Source of the DNA: Streptomyces sp. NBC_00078
GTDB lineage: Bacteria; Actinomycetota; Actinomycetes; Streptomycetales; Streptomycetaceae
Direction: 5' to 3'
DNA: 64,000 nucleotides
NCBI RefSeq assembly: GCF_026343335.1
Contig: NZ_JAPELX010000001.1
Location: forward strand, 8,494,001 to 8,558,000
The notes under the pieces were generated by a model, which searched no databases, was not told the DNA's origin, and was given only the letters and a program-made list of their open reading frames with translations. Shown piece by piece: positions 16,804 through 25,300 of the stretch (the first letter of the stretch is position 1; every line of letters begins with the position of its first letter). The translations under genes and the position numbers were made by a program.

Positions 16804-17937
16804 TCAGCGCCAGGCGGCGAACGCGTCCACGAGCCCCTGCGGTGCATCGGGGCGGAACAGCAGGACTCCGTTGCGGGCCGACTCCTCGGCGGAGCGCTCG
16901 CTGCGGGGGAACATCCTGTCCTCGTAGGCGGCCAGTGCGACCTCGGTGTCGCCCGGGTGCGCCGTCAGAGCCAGGCCCAGTTCCGCCCCGTCGAGCAGGG
17001 CCAGGTTCGCGCCCTCGCCGGCGAACGGCGACATCAGGTGCGCGGCGTCCCCGAGCAGGGTCACGCCCGGGACGCGCTGCCAGTGGTGTCCGACGGGCAG
17101 TGCGTGGATGCGCCGCGGGACCAGCGGGCCGTCGGCGTCGGCGACCAGAGCCCGCAAGCCCTTGTCCCAGCCCGTGAAGTGCTTGAGCACGTACGCCTTC
17201 GCCGCCTCGGTGTCGGTGAGGTCGATGCCGTCCAGCCACTCCTCGGGTGCCTCCACGGCCGCGTAGACGTGCAGGCTGCCGTCGGTCTCGCGGTGGGCGA
17301 GGAAACCCCGGCCCGCGCCGAGCGCGAAGAGTGATCCGCCGCCGACGATCTCGGCGCCGGCGGGATGTCGTACATCGGCGTTCCGCAGGTTCGCCTCGAC
17401 GAACGACACCCCGGTGTAGGCGGGCTCGGCATCCGAGACCAGTGGCCGGATGCGGGACCAGGCACCGTCGGCGCCCACCAGGAGGTCGGTGGTGAAGACG
17501 CTGCCGTCCGCGAGCGCCACCTCGTGCCGGCCGCCGCCCAGCGGACGCGCTCCGGTGACCCTCGCGCCCCAGCGGACGGTGCCTTCGGGGAGCGAGCCGA
17601 GCAGAAGGCCGCGCAGGTCGCCGCGATCGATCTCGGGGCGTCCGCCGTCCGCGCCGTCCGCCTCGTCCATGTGCACCACGGCGTCCTTGCCGAGGATCCG
17701 CATGGCCTCGCCGCCCTCGTGGACGAGCGCCCGGAACTTCTCGTACAGTCCCGCGGCGCGCAGTGCCACCTGGCCGGAGTCCTCGTGGATGTCGAGCATG
17801 CCGCCCTGGGTGCGGGCGGCAGGGGAGGCATCCAGGTCGTAGACGGCGGATTCGACGCCGTGCACCTGCAGAACCCGGGCGAGGGCGAGGCCGCCGAGAC
17901 CGGCGCCCACGATGGCTATGGGGTGGTGGGTGGTCAT
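16804..17937 (-). CDS. FAD-dependent monooxygenase, Tet(X)-like
   Basis: 377 residues, class A flavoprotein hydroxylase. FAD motif GAGLGG at 11-16, the DG-type motif DLLVGADGAWSRIR near 150-165, and the second FAD motif GDAAHLMSPFAGEGAN near 295. The overall pattern (QGGMLDIHEDSGQVAL, PFAGEGANLALLDGAELG) is that of the Tet(X)-related branch, which hydroxylates aromatic polyketides including tetracyclines, but many members act on other compounds. Cotranscribed downstream of a TetR with a tetracycline-repressor-like C-terminal half, which strengthens but does not prove a drug-inactivation role. Confidence 0.87.
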   Translation of the reverse strand: MTTHHPIAIVGAGLGGLALARVLQVHGVESAVYDLDASPAARTQGGMLDIHEDSGQVALRAAGLYEKFRALVHEGGEAMRILGKDAVVHMDEADGADGGRPEIDRGDLRGLLLGSLPEGTVRWGARVTGARPLGGGRHEVALADGSVFTTDLLVGADGAWSRIRPLVSDAEPAYTGVSFVEANLRNADVRHPAGAEIVGGGSLFALGAGRGFLAHRETDGSLHVYAAVEAPEEWLDGIDLTDTEAAKAYVLKHFTGWDKGLRALVADADGPLVPRRIHALPVGHHWQRVPGVTLLGDAAHLMSPFAGEGANLALLDGAELGLALTAHPGDTEVALAAYEDRMFPRSERSAEESARNGVLLFRPDAPQGLVDAFAAWR

Positions 17938-17953
17938 GTCGTACTCCCTGAAG

Positions 17954-18625
17954 TCAGTCGGATACGGCGGTCCGCTCGATGCCCGCGATCAAGGCCCGCA
18001 GGCCCCATGACAGGCGGGCCTCGGGCGCACCGGACAACAGCTCGCTCCCCAGTGCGGCGATATGCGGATGGGTTCGGTCCGAGATGCCGTGCAGGGCGCG
18101 GCGCAGGGCGTCCCACTCCTCCTCGGAGGCCTCCTGCGAGTGCTCGGCGGCCGTCGCGGTGGCGTGTTGCAGCAGCAGGTCCACGCCCCACGCGGCCTGC
18201 GCGGGCGGCACACCGCCCTCGTCGAGCAGGGCCAGCAGCGCCTCGATCAGCTTCAGGTAGTGGGGGCCGCTCGGCCGGGCCGTGAGCGCGGAGCGGGCCA
18301 GGCTCGGGTGCTCGAAGAGCGTCGCGGTGTACGCGGTGAGCACCCGCTCCAGCCGCTCCCGCCACGTGCCCCCGGCCGGGGCCGGGCCGACCGTCCCCAG
18401 CAGCTCGTCCAAGACGGCCGCGTGCAGCTCCGCGGTGTTGCGGACGTAGACGTACAGCGAGGCCGGACCGGTGTCGAGCTCCCGCGCCAGACGCCGCATG
18501 GTCACCTTCGTCAGTCCCTCGGCGCGCATGATCGCGACGGCCGCAGTCACGATGCCCTCCCTGGTCAGGGCGGGTTTGGCCGGGCGCTCGCGGCGGCTCG
18601 GGGGGGTGTCGGTGCGGTCTGTCAT
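17954..18625 (-). CDS. TetR-family regulator (TetR_C-like)
   Basis: 223 residues. N-terminal helix-turn-helix: VTMRRLARELDTGPASLYVYVRN (about 41-63), the wording of TetR-class proteins proper, and a C-terminal domain of the tetracycline-repressor type. It is 16 bp upstream of the Tet(X)-like gene in one operon. Three exactly spaced palindromes (18639-18680) lie immediately before its start and should be its operators. They also face the divergent LacI gene. Confidence 0.9.
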   Translation of the reverse strand: MTDRTDTPPSRRERPAKPALTREGIVTAAVAIMRAEGLTKVTMRRLARELDTGPASLYVYVRNTAELHAAVLDELLGTVGPAPAGGTWRERLERVLTAYTATLFEHPSLARSALTARPSGPHYLKLIEALLALLDEGGVPPAQAAWGVDLLLQHATATAAEHSQEASEEEWDALRRALHGISDRTHPHIAALGSELLSGAPEARLSWGLRALIAGIERTAVSD

Positions 18626-18636
18626 GCCTGGAGACT

Positions 18637-18680
18637 AACGAACATGTTCGTTACGAACAAGTTCGGGACGAACGCGTTCG
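18637..18680. promoter_or_regulatory. three CGAAC-N2-GTTCG operators at exact 15-bp spacing
   Basis: CGAACATGTTCG (18639-18650, extending to a 16-bp palindrome from 18637), CGAACAAGTTCG (18654-18665) and CGAACGCGTTCG (18669-18680) are each perfect inverted repeats whose centres are 15 bp apart. They start 14 bp upstream of the TetR start codon and are the presumed TetR binding sites. Confidence 0.85.
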
Positions 18681-18732
18681 CGCATGCCCGCCTGTGGTCT
18701 CTGCCACAGGTTCTGCAAAGATGCCGTACGTC

Positions 18733-19767
18733 ATGGTGCAGATACCGAAAACGCCCGCGCCCACCTCGTCCACGCAGTGCTCCGTGCCCACGAGCGCCGA
18801 TGTGGCCCGCCTGGCCGGCGTCTCGCGCGCGACCGTCTCCTACGTCCTCAACAACACCAGCGCCGTACGGATCAGCGAGCCCACGCGCCGCCGGGTCCAC
18901 GAGGCCGCGAAGGAACTCGGGTACGTGCCGCACGCGGCCGCCCGCAGCCTGCGCGCCGGGCACAGCCGTATGGTCCTGATGCCCGCCCCGGACTTCCCGG
19001 TCGGCCCGCTCTACAGCCAGTTCATCAGCGAGCTGCAGTGGGCGCTCGGCCGTCTCGACTACACGGTCGTGCAGTACGGCTCGGTCGGCGTACGCGGCGA
19101 CGAGGCCGCCCGCGCCTGGGCCGAACTGCGGCCCGTCGCCGTCCTGGTGCCGGGTGCGGGCCTCGGCCCGCAGGGCGTGACGGTCCTGAAGCGCTCCGGC
19201 GCCCGGGCCGTCCTCACCCTCGGCTCCGGGTCCGTCGAGGGCGCCCACGCCCTGGTCATGGACCAGGAAGCCGTCGGCCACTGCGCAGGCAGCCACCTCT
19301 TCGACCGCGGCCGCCGCCGCATCGGCGTCGTCGTGCCCGAGGAGGACGGCCTGGAGCCGTTCACCCTGCCCCGCCTCGAAGGCGTGCGCAGGTCCCTGCA
19401 CGGCACCGACGCCACCGTCACCGAGTTGCCCCTCGCCTACGAGGAGGAGGCGGCCGCCCGCCTCGCCGCCCGCTGGGGAGACCTGGGCCTCGACGCCGTG
19501 TTCGCGTACAACGACGAATACGCGATGCTGCTGATGAGGGCCCTGCAGGATGAGGGCGTACGCATCCCGCAGGAGGTGGCCGTGATCGGAGCCGACGACC
19601 TCATGCTCGGCCGGCTGCTGCGGCCCCGCCTGAGCACCGTCCATATCGAGCTGCCGTCCGGCCGTGACCTGGCCGAACTGGTCGACCGCGCGGTCCGCAA
19701 CCCCGCCGCCGCGCCCGAGTCCCACAAGGTGCTGGGAGCGACGGTGGTCCACCGCGAGTCCAGCTGA
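18733..19767 (+). CDS. LacI-family regulator
   Basis: 344 residues. The LacI helix-turn-helix TSADVARLAGVSRATVSYVLNN lies near 17-38, with the hinge and periplasmic-binding-like effector domain after it (VAVIGADDLMLGRLLRPRLS near 280). ATG 18733 is preferred; ATG 18721 is possible and no RBS decides. It is the first gene of a plus-strand run with pobA (17 bp downstream) and an aldehyde dehydrogenase, so it probably senses an aromatic acid or aldehyde. A LacI protein controlling pobA is unusual; AraC- and IclR-type PobR proteins are the known ones. Confidence 0.88.
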   Translation: MVQIPKTPAPTSSTQCSVPTSADVARLAGVSRATVSYVLNNTSAVRISEPTRRRVHEAAKELGYVPHAAARSLRAGHSRMVLMPAPDFPVGPLYSQFISELQWALGRLDYTVVQYGSVGVRGDEAARAWAELRPVAVLVPGAGLGPQGVTVLKRSGARAVLTLGSGSVEGAHALVMDQEAVGHCAGSHLFDRGRRRIGVVVPEEDGLEPFTLPRLEGVRRSLHGTDATVTELPLAYEEEAAARLAARWGDLGLDAVFAYNDEYAMLLMRALQDEGVRIPQEVAVIGADDLMLGRLLRPRLSTVHIELPSGRDLAELVDRAVRNPAAAPESHKVLGATVVHRESS

Positions 19768-19784
19768 CCCCCCGGGAGGTAGGC

Positions 19785-20972
19785 ATGGCGCCCATGCGTA
19801 CGACGGTCGGCATCATCGGCGGCGGCCCCGCCGGGCTGCTCCTGGCCCGGCTGCTGCACCGCACGGGCATCGACTGTGTCGTCCTGGAGGCCAGGGCCCG
19901 GGAGTACGTCGAACAGCGCCAGCGCGCCGGGATGCTGGAGCAGGGCACGGTCGACGCTTTGCGCGAGGCCGGCGCCGCCGAACGCCTCGACGCCGAGGGC
20001 CTGGTCCACCAGGGCATCGAGCTGCGCTTCGAACGCGAACGCCACCACATCGACTTCCCGGCCCTCACCGGCGGCCGTACCGTCACGATCTACGCCCAGA
20101 CCGAGATCGTGAAGGATCTCGTCGCGCTCCAACTGGCCGAAGGGCCACCGCTGTTGTGGGAGGCGCAGGCACTCGCGGTCGAGAAGCCGGAGAGCGCCTC
20201 GCCCGTCGTGCGGTTCCTGCACGAGGGCCGCGAGCAGACACTCATCTGCGACTGGGTCATCGGCTGCGACGGCTTCCACGGCATCTCCCGCGGCACGTTC
20301 CCGGCCGCCGGCAGTCACACATACGAGCGCGACCACCCGTACTCCTGGCTCGGGATCCTCGCCGACGTGGCACCGTCCTGCGACGAACTGATCTACGCGC
20401 GCGGGCAGAGCGGCTTCGCCCTGCACAGCATGCGCTCTATCCATGTCTCCCGCCTCTACCTGCAGGTCCCGGGAGGGACCGACGCCGACGACTGGCCCGA
20501 CGACCGCATCTGGGACGAACTCGACGCCCGCTTCGCCGTCGACGCCGACTGGACGCTGCACCGCGGCCCGATCACCGCCAAGTCCGTTACACCGATGCGC
20601 AGTTACGTCCACGAACCCATGCGCCACGGACGCCTGGTCCTGGCCGGCGACGCCGCCCACATCGTCCCGCCGACCGGCGCCAAGGGCCTCAACCTCGCCG
20701 TCTCGGACGTCCGCGTCCTCGCCCGGGCCTTCGCCGAACTGCACCGCACCGGATCCGAGCGACTCCTGGACGACTACTCCCGGACATGCCTCGCACGTGT
20801 CTGGCAGGCCACGCGTTTCTCGTACGACATGACTAGGATGTTGCACGCTCAACCAGATGGGGATGTGTTCGAGAACCGGCTGCAGTTGGCACGTCTGCGC
20901 CGGATCGCCTCATCCCGCCACGCGGCCGCCGAACTGGCCACGAACTACACGGGACTTCCGCTGTTGACCTGA
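19785..20972 (+). CDS. pobA: 4-hydroxybenzoate 3-monooxygenase
   Basis: 395 residues, the standard length (394 in Pseudomonas). Hydroxylates 4-hydroxybenzoate to protocatechuate with NADPH and O2. FAD motif GGGPAG near 12-17, the diagnostic RAGMLEQGTVD stretch near 47-57, the NAD(P)H/FAD DG motif VIGCDGFHG, and GDAAHIVPPTGAKGLNLAVSD near 288-308 are all present. RBS GGGAGG precedes the ATG. Downstream 31 bp is a benzaldehyde-type dehydrogenase that can supply its substrate; the ring-cleavage (pca) genes are not in the window. Confidence 0.96.
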   Translation: MAPMRTTVGIIGGGPAGLLLARLLHRTGIDCVVLEARAREYVEQRQRAGMLEQGTVDALREAGAAERLDAEGLVHQGIELRFERERHHIDFPALTGGRTVTIYAQTEIVKDLVALQLAEGPPLLWEAQALAVEKPESASPVVRFLHEGREQTLICDWVIGCDGFHGISRGTFPAAGSHTYERDHPYSWLGILADVAPSCDELIYARGQSGFALHSMRSIHVSRLYLQVPGGTDADDWPDDRIWDELDARFAVDADWTLHRGPITAKSVTPMRSYVHEPMRHGRLVLAGDAAHIVPPTGAKGLNLAVSDVRVLARAFAELHRTGSERLLDDYSRTCLARVWQATRFSYDMTRMLHAQPDGDVFENRLQLARLRRIASSRHAAAELATNYTGLPLLT

Positions 20973-21003
20973 GTCCCGCCCGGTGACGAAACGGAGAGCC
21001 GTC

Positions 21004-22440
21004 ATGCCGTTGCTCGAATCGAAGACCTGGCAGTCCCGCCCCCTGTCGGGACCCGAGTACGCCGTAACCGAGCCTGCCACCGGGGACACCCTCGCCACCG
21101 TCACCCTCGCCTCTGCCGAGGATGTCGGCACGGCAGCCGAGGCCGCGCGCGCCGCCCAGGCCGAGTGGGCGCGTGTCCCGCACTTCGTTCGCGCCGGCGT
21201 TCTGCGCAGGGCAGGCGACCTGTTCACGGCGCACGCCGCCGAACTGCGCGACTGGATCGTGCGCGAGTCCGGATCGATCCCCGGCAAGGCCGACTTCGAG
21301 CTGCACGTCGCCGCCCAGGAGTGCTACGAAGCCGCCGCGCTCGCCTCCCGCCCGGCCGGACAGATCCTGCCCAGCGAGGCGCCCCGCCTGTCATACACAC
21401 GACGGGTTCCGGTGGGCGTGGTGGGCGTGATCTCCCCGTTCAACGCGCCGGTGATCCTCTCGATCCGCTCGGTTGCCCCGGCCCTCGCCCTCGGCAACGC
21501 GGTCGTCCTGAAGCCGGACCCGCGCACGGCGGTCTGCGGCGGACTCTCCCTCGCCGCGGTCTTCGCCGAGGCCGGTCTGCCCGAGAACCTGCTGCAGGTA
21601 CTGCCGGGCGGCCCGGACGTCGGCCAGGCCCTGGTCGCCGACCCGCGCGTGCCGGTCATCTCCTTCACCGGCTCCACGGCCGCGGGCCGGGCGGTCGGCG
21701 AGGCGGCCGGACGCCACCTCAAGCGCGTCCACCTCGAACTCGGAGGCAACTCCGCCCTCGTCGTGCTGGAGGACGCCGACCTCGACGCGGTGATCTCGAC
21801 GGCCGCCTGGGGCTCGTTCTTCCACCAGGGCCAGATCTGCATGACGACCGGCCGGCACCTCGTCCACCAGTCGGTGTACGAGGAGTACGTCGAAAGGCTC
21901 GCGGCCAAGGCCGACGCACTGGCTGTCGGCGACCCGCACCGCGAACAGGTCCACCTGGGCCCCATCATCGACGACGCCCAGCTCGCCAAGGTGCACGGAC
22001 TGGTGGAGGCCAGCACGTCCCGGGGCGCCACCCTGGCCGCGGGCGGCACCCATGAGCGGCGCTTCTACCGGCCGACGGTCCTGGCGGGCGTCGACGACAG
22101 CACTCCGGCCTACGCCGAGGAGGTCTTCGGCCCGGTCGCTCCCGTACGCTCCTTCGCCACCGTCGACGAGGCGGCGGCTTTGGCGGCCCACGGCGAGTAC
22201 GGCCTCTCCCTGGGCATCGTCACCCGTGACACGGCCCGCGGTCTCGACCTCGCCGAACGCATCCCGACCGGCATCGTCCACATCAACGACCAGACGGTGA
22301 ACGACGAGGCCGTCGCCCCCTTCGGCGGCATCGCCGCCTCCGGCACCGGCGCCCGCTTCGGCGGCGAGGCCAACCTGGAGGCCTTCACCGACGTGCGCTG
22401 GACGACGGTGCGTGGGGACGTCGCGCCGTATCCGTTCTAG
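21004..22440 (+). CDS. benzaldehyde dehydrogenase-like aldehyde dehydrogenase
   Basis: 478 residues. Oxidises an aldehyde to the acid with NAD(P)+. The general base Glu lies in LELGGNSALVVLEDADLD (about 245) and the nucleophile Cys in HQGQICMTTGR (about 279). The form of the active site resembles benzaldehyde/vanillin dehydrogenases, and its position after pobA points to 4-hydroxybenzaldehyde or vanillin as substrate: aldehyde to 4-hydroxybenzoate to protocatechuate. ATG 21004 with an upstream GGAGAG is preferred over GTG 20983. Confidence 0.92.
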   Translation: MPLLESKTWQSRPLSGPEYAVTEPATGDTLATVTLASAEDVGTAAEAARAAQAEWARVPHFVRAGVLRRAGDLFTAHAAELRDWIVRESGSIPGKADFELHVAAQECYEAAALASRPAGQILPSEAPRLSYTRRVPVGVVGVISPFNAPVILSIRSVAPALALGNAVVLKPDPRTAVCGGLSLAAVFAEAGLPENLLQVLPGGPDVGQALVADPRVPVISFTGSTAAGRAVGEAAGRHLKRVHLELGGNSALVVLEDADLDAVISTAAWGSFFHQGQICMTTGRHLVHQSVYEEYVERLAAKADALAVGDPHREQVHLGPIIDDAQLAKVHGLVEASTSRGATLAAGGTHERRFYRPTVLAGVDDSTPAYAEEVFGPVAPVRSFATVDEAAALAAHGEYGLSLGIVTRDTARGLDLAERIPTGIVHINDQTVNDEAVAPFGGIAASGTGARFGGEANLEAFTDVRWTTVRGDVAPYPF

Positions 22441-22469
22441 TGCTCTAGTGGTGCGTGATGCGCAGTGCC

Positions 22470-22856
22470 CTACTGGCCGTTCTGGTCGGCCTGGGCCTGC
22501 TGCTCCGCGACCGCCTTGCGGACCTCGTCCATGTCCAGCTTGCGCGCCTGTCCGATGACGTCCGTCAGGGCGGCCTCGGGCAGGGCGCCCGGCTGCGCGA
22601 ACACGGCGACCTGGTCACGGACGATCATCAGCGTCGGGATCGACTGGATACCGAAGGCCGCGGCCAGCTCCGGCTGCGCCTCGGTGTCGATCTTGCCGAA
22701 CACCAGGTCCGGGTTCTCCTCCGCCGCCTTCTCGTACACAGGCGCGAACTGACGGCACGGCCCGCACCACGACGCCCAGAAGTCGATCAGGACGAACTCG
22801 TTGTCCGTGACCGTCTGGTCGAAATTCTCCTTGGTGAGCTCCACGGTGCTGCTCAT
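22470..22856 (-). CDS. trxA: thioredoxin
   Basis: 128 residues; reduces protein disulfides in the cytoplasm. The redox motif WCGPC is at 30-34, followed by the usual cis-Pro strand SIPTLMIVRD. The C-terminus carries about 20 extra residues rich in Ala and Gln, slightly longer than the usual 105-110 aa. Start ATG 22856. Its stop is 30 bp from that of the aldehyde dehydrogenase gene (convergent). It is divergent from the disulfide oxidoreductase gene, about 120 bp apart. Confidence 0.94.
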   Translation of the reverse strand: MSSTVELTKENFDQTVTDNEFVLIDFWASWCGPCRQFAPVYEKAAEENPDLVFGKIDTEAQPELAAAFGIQSIPTLMIVRDQVAVFAQPGALPEAALTDVIGQARKLDMDEVRKAVAEQQAQADQNGQ

Positions 22857-22977
22857 GACCTGAAATCCCTCTTCCTGCTGTCGGGGCGAAGCCGTCGGCA
22901 CAACACGGCCGACCAGTCACGTATTCCGCGCCCCTACCCGTGTGGCCTGAGCGCACACCACCCACCAGACTGGGCCC

Positions 22978-24411
22978 ATGACGGAAACGGAAACCATCGC
23001 GTACGACGTCGTGGTGCTCGGGGCCGGGCCCGTGGGGGAGAACGTGGCCGACCGCACGCGTGCGGCAGGCCTGTCCACCGCGGTCGTGGAGAGCGAGCTG
23101 GTCGGAGGCGAGTGCTCGTACTGGGCCTGCATCCCCAGCAAGGCCCTGCTGCGCCCGGCCATCGCCCGCGCGGAAGCCCGCCGGGTGCCCGGCCTGCGCC
23201 AGTCGGTGCAGGGCCCACTCGACGCCGCCGCGGTCCTCGCGCACCGCAACTACTACACCTCCGACTGGCACGACGACGGCGCGGCCGGGTGGCTGGAGGG
23301 CATCGGAGCCGACCTCTACCGCGGCCGTGGCCGGCTGACCGGCCCGCGCACGGTGACCGTCACCGGCTCGGACGGCGGGCTACGCGTTCTCACCGCCCGG
23401 CACGCGGTCGTCGTCTGCACGGGCACCGACGCCGTGCTGCCCGACCTGCCGGGCCTGGCCGACGTCAAGCCGTGGACCAGCAGAAACGCGACGAGTGCGC
23501 AGGAGGTGCCCGGCCGTCTCGTCGTGGTCGGCGGGGGAGTCGTCGCCATAGAGATGGCCACCGCCTGGCAGGCACTCGGATCGCAGGTCACCGTCCTCGT
23601 CCGGGGCAAGGGCCTGCTCAACCGCATGGAGCCGTTCGCCGGGGAACTGGTCGCCGAGGCCCTCACCGAGGCCGGCGCGGACATCCGCACCGGGACGTCG
23701 GTCGGGTCGGTCGCCCGCGAGAACGGCACGGTCGTCGTGGTGACCGGCGACGGCGAGCGCATCGAGGCCGATGAGATCCTCTTCGCCACGGGCCGCCGTC
23801 CGCGCACCGACGACATAGGCCTGGACACGGTCGGCCTGGAACCGGGCGGCTGGCTGTCCGTCGACGACAGCATGCTGGTGAACGGAAGCGACTGGCTGTA
23901 CGCGTGCGGCGACGTCAACCACCGCGCGCTCCTCACCCACCAGGGCAAGTACCAGGCGCGCATAGCGGGCGCCGCCATCGCCGCCCGCGCGTCCGGCGTA
24001 CCGATCCTGGAGTCGGACGCCTGGGGCGCCCACGCCGCCACCGCCGACCACCACGCCGTCCCCCAGGTCGTTTTCACCGATCCGGAGGCGGCGGCCGTTG
24101 GCCTCTCCCTCGCGGAGGCGGAACAGGCCGGGTACCGGGTACGGGCCGTGGACGTCGAGATGTCCTCGGCGGCCGGCGCGGGACTGTACGCCGACGGCTA
24201 CCGCGGCCGCGCCCGCATGGTCGTCGACCTGAACGAGGAGATCCTGCGCGGAGTCACCTTCGTGGGACCCGGCGTCAGCGAGCTCATCCACTCGGCGACG
24301 GTCGCGGTCGCCGGCCAGGTCCCGATCGCCCGGCTGTGGCACGCGGTGCCGTCGTTCCCGACGATCAGCGAGGTGTGGCTGCGCCTGCTGGAGGCGTACC
24401 GCGACAACTGA
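22978..24411 (+). CDS. pyridine nucleotide-disulfide oxidoreductase (class I)
   Basis: 477 residues with the dihydrolipoamide dehydrogenase/mercuric reductase architecture: FAD motif GAGPVG (15-20), redox cysteines Cys46 and Cys51 in GGECSYWACIPSKALLRP, NAD motif GGGVVAIE, FAD motif YACGDVNHRALLTHQGKYQA, and the C-terminal dimer motif HAVPSFPTISE that supplies the catalytic His. The SYWA insert between the cysteines differs from the usual NVGC form and is typical of the actinobacterial group of unknown substrate. Divergent neighbour is thioredoxin. Confidence 0.9.
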   Translation: MTETETIAYDVVVLGAGPVGENVADRTRAAGLSTAVVESELVGGECSYWACIPSKALLRPAIARAEARRVPGLRQSVQGPLDAAAVLAHRNYYTSDWHDDGAAGWLEGIGADLYRGRGRLTGPRTVTVTGSDGGLRVLTARHAVVVCTGTDAVLPDLPGLADVKPWTSRNATSAQEVPGRLVVVGGGVVAIEMATAWQALGSQVTVLVRGKGLLNRMEPFAGELVAEALTEAGADIRTGTSVGSVARENGTVVVVTGDGERIEADEILFATGRRPRTDDIGLDTVGLEPGGWLSVDDSMLVNGSDWLYACGDVNHRALLTHQGKYQARIAGAAIAARASGVPILESDAWGAHAATADHHAVPQVVFTDPEAAAVGLSLAEAEQAGYRVRAVDVEMSSAAGAGLYADGYRGRARMVVDLNEEILRGVTFVGPGVSELIHSATVAVAGQVPIARLWHAVPSFPTISEVWLRLLEAYRDN

Positions 24412-24504
24412 CGTCCGCGAAGATCGGGGGCGCGGCGGGGGAGTCGGGGCGGCGAGGAGGCTGCGGTGAGCGCGCCCCCTGATTGGCGGCAAAGCGCCCC
24501 TGAT

Positions 24505-25149
24505 TCACGGCAGTTCGAAGCCGAGTGCCTTCGCCGCATCCTCCGGCGTCGACTGCGTCCAGCGCTCCGCCATCGATGCGTTCGAGGACAGTGAGCGAAG
24601 TTCCGCGCGGTCGAGGTACAGCATCCCGTCGAGGTGATCGGTCTCGTGCTGCACGATCCGCGCGGGCCAGCCGGTGAACACCTCGTCCAGCGGACGCCCC
24701 CGCTCGTCCTCGCCCGTCAGCCGCACCTGGGCGTGCCGTGCCACCACGGCCTGCCAGCCCGGCACGCTCAGACAGCCCTCGAAGAAGGCGGCCCGCTGCG
24801 AACCGACGGGCTCGTACGACGGATTGACCAGGACCCGAAACGGCTGGGGCACCCGGCCGCGGGCCAGCCGTACCTCGTCCGGCACCGGCGCCGGGTCCTC
24901 GATCACCGCGATCCGCAGCTCCACACCGACCTGCGGCGCGGCGACACCGACGCCAGGCGCCGCATGCATGGTGACGCGCAAAGCCTCCACGAAGCGGGCG
25001 AGCAGGGCCGGGTCGAGCTGACCGTCGAACCGCTCGGTGCCTCGCCGCAGCACCGGGTCGCCGGCCGAGACGATGGGCAGCGGCCCTTCGGCGGCGAGGA
25101 GTTCCTCGACCCGCTCGGCAAGGGGCGCGTGGTCACGGGGAGTTGCCAT
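24505..25149 (-). CDS. def: peptide deformylase
   Basis: 214 residues. Removes the formyl group from nascent proteins; Fe2+ or Zn2+ enzyme. All three motifs are intact: GVGVAAPQ (66-73), EGCLSVPG (124-131, metal Cys) and QHETDHLDG (167-175, metal His pair and catalytic Glu). A 30-residue N-terminal extension is normal in Streptomyces. Streptomyces genomes usually carry several copies, so this may not be the essential one. Monocistronic by context. Confidence 0.95.
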   Translation of the reverse strand: MATPRDHAPLAERVEELLAAEGPLPIVSAGDPVLRRGTERFDGQLDPALLARFVEALRVTMHAAPGVGVAAPQVGVELRIAVIEDPAPVPDEVRLARGRVPQPFRVLVNPSYEPVGSQRAAFFEGCLSVPGWQAVVARHAQVRLTGEDERGRPLDEVFTGWPARIVQHETDHLDGMLYLDRAELRSLSSNASMAERWTQSTPEDAAKALGFELP

Positions 25150-25300
25150 CGGCCCAGCATGCCACGGCCACCGGCGACCGACGTCACCCCGTGTGACTCA
25201 CGCCACTTCTGTCTCCGGGAACTCGGCGTCCCACGCGTCCGACTACTGGACCGCTACGCCACATCGCCTCCCCGCCCCCGTCCCCCGGAGAAGCCCGCCG

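Noticed and set aside
18694..22440. A biosynthetic gene cluster involving the monooxygenases and methyltransferase
   Set aside because: No synthase, carrier protein or other core biosynthetic enzyme is present; the monooxygenase near 20 kb is the catabolic PobA.
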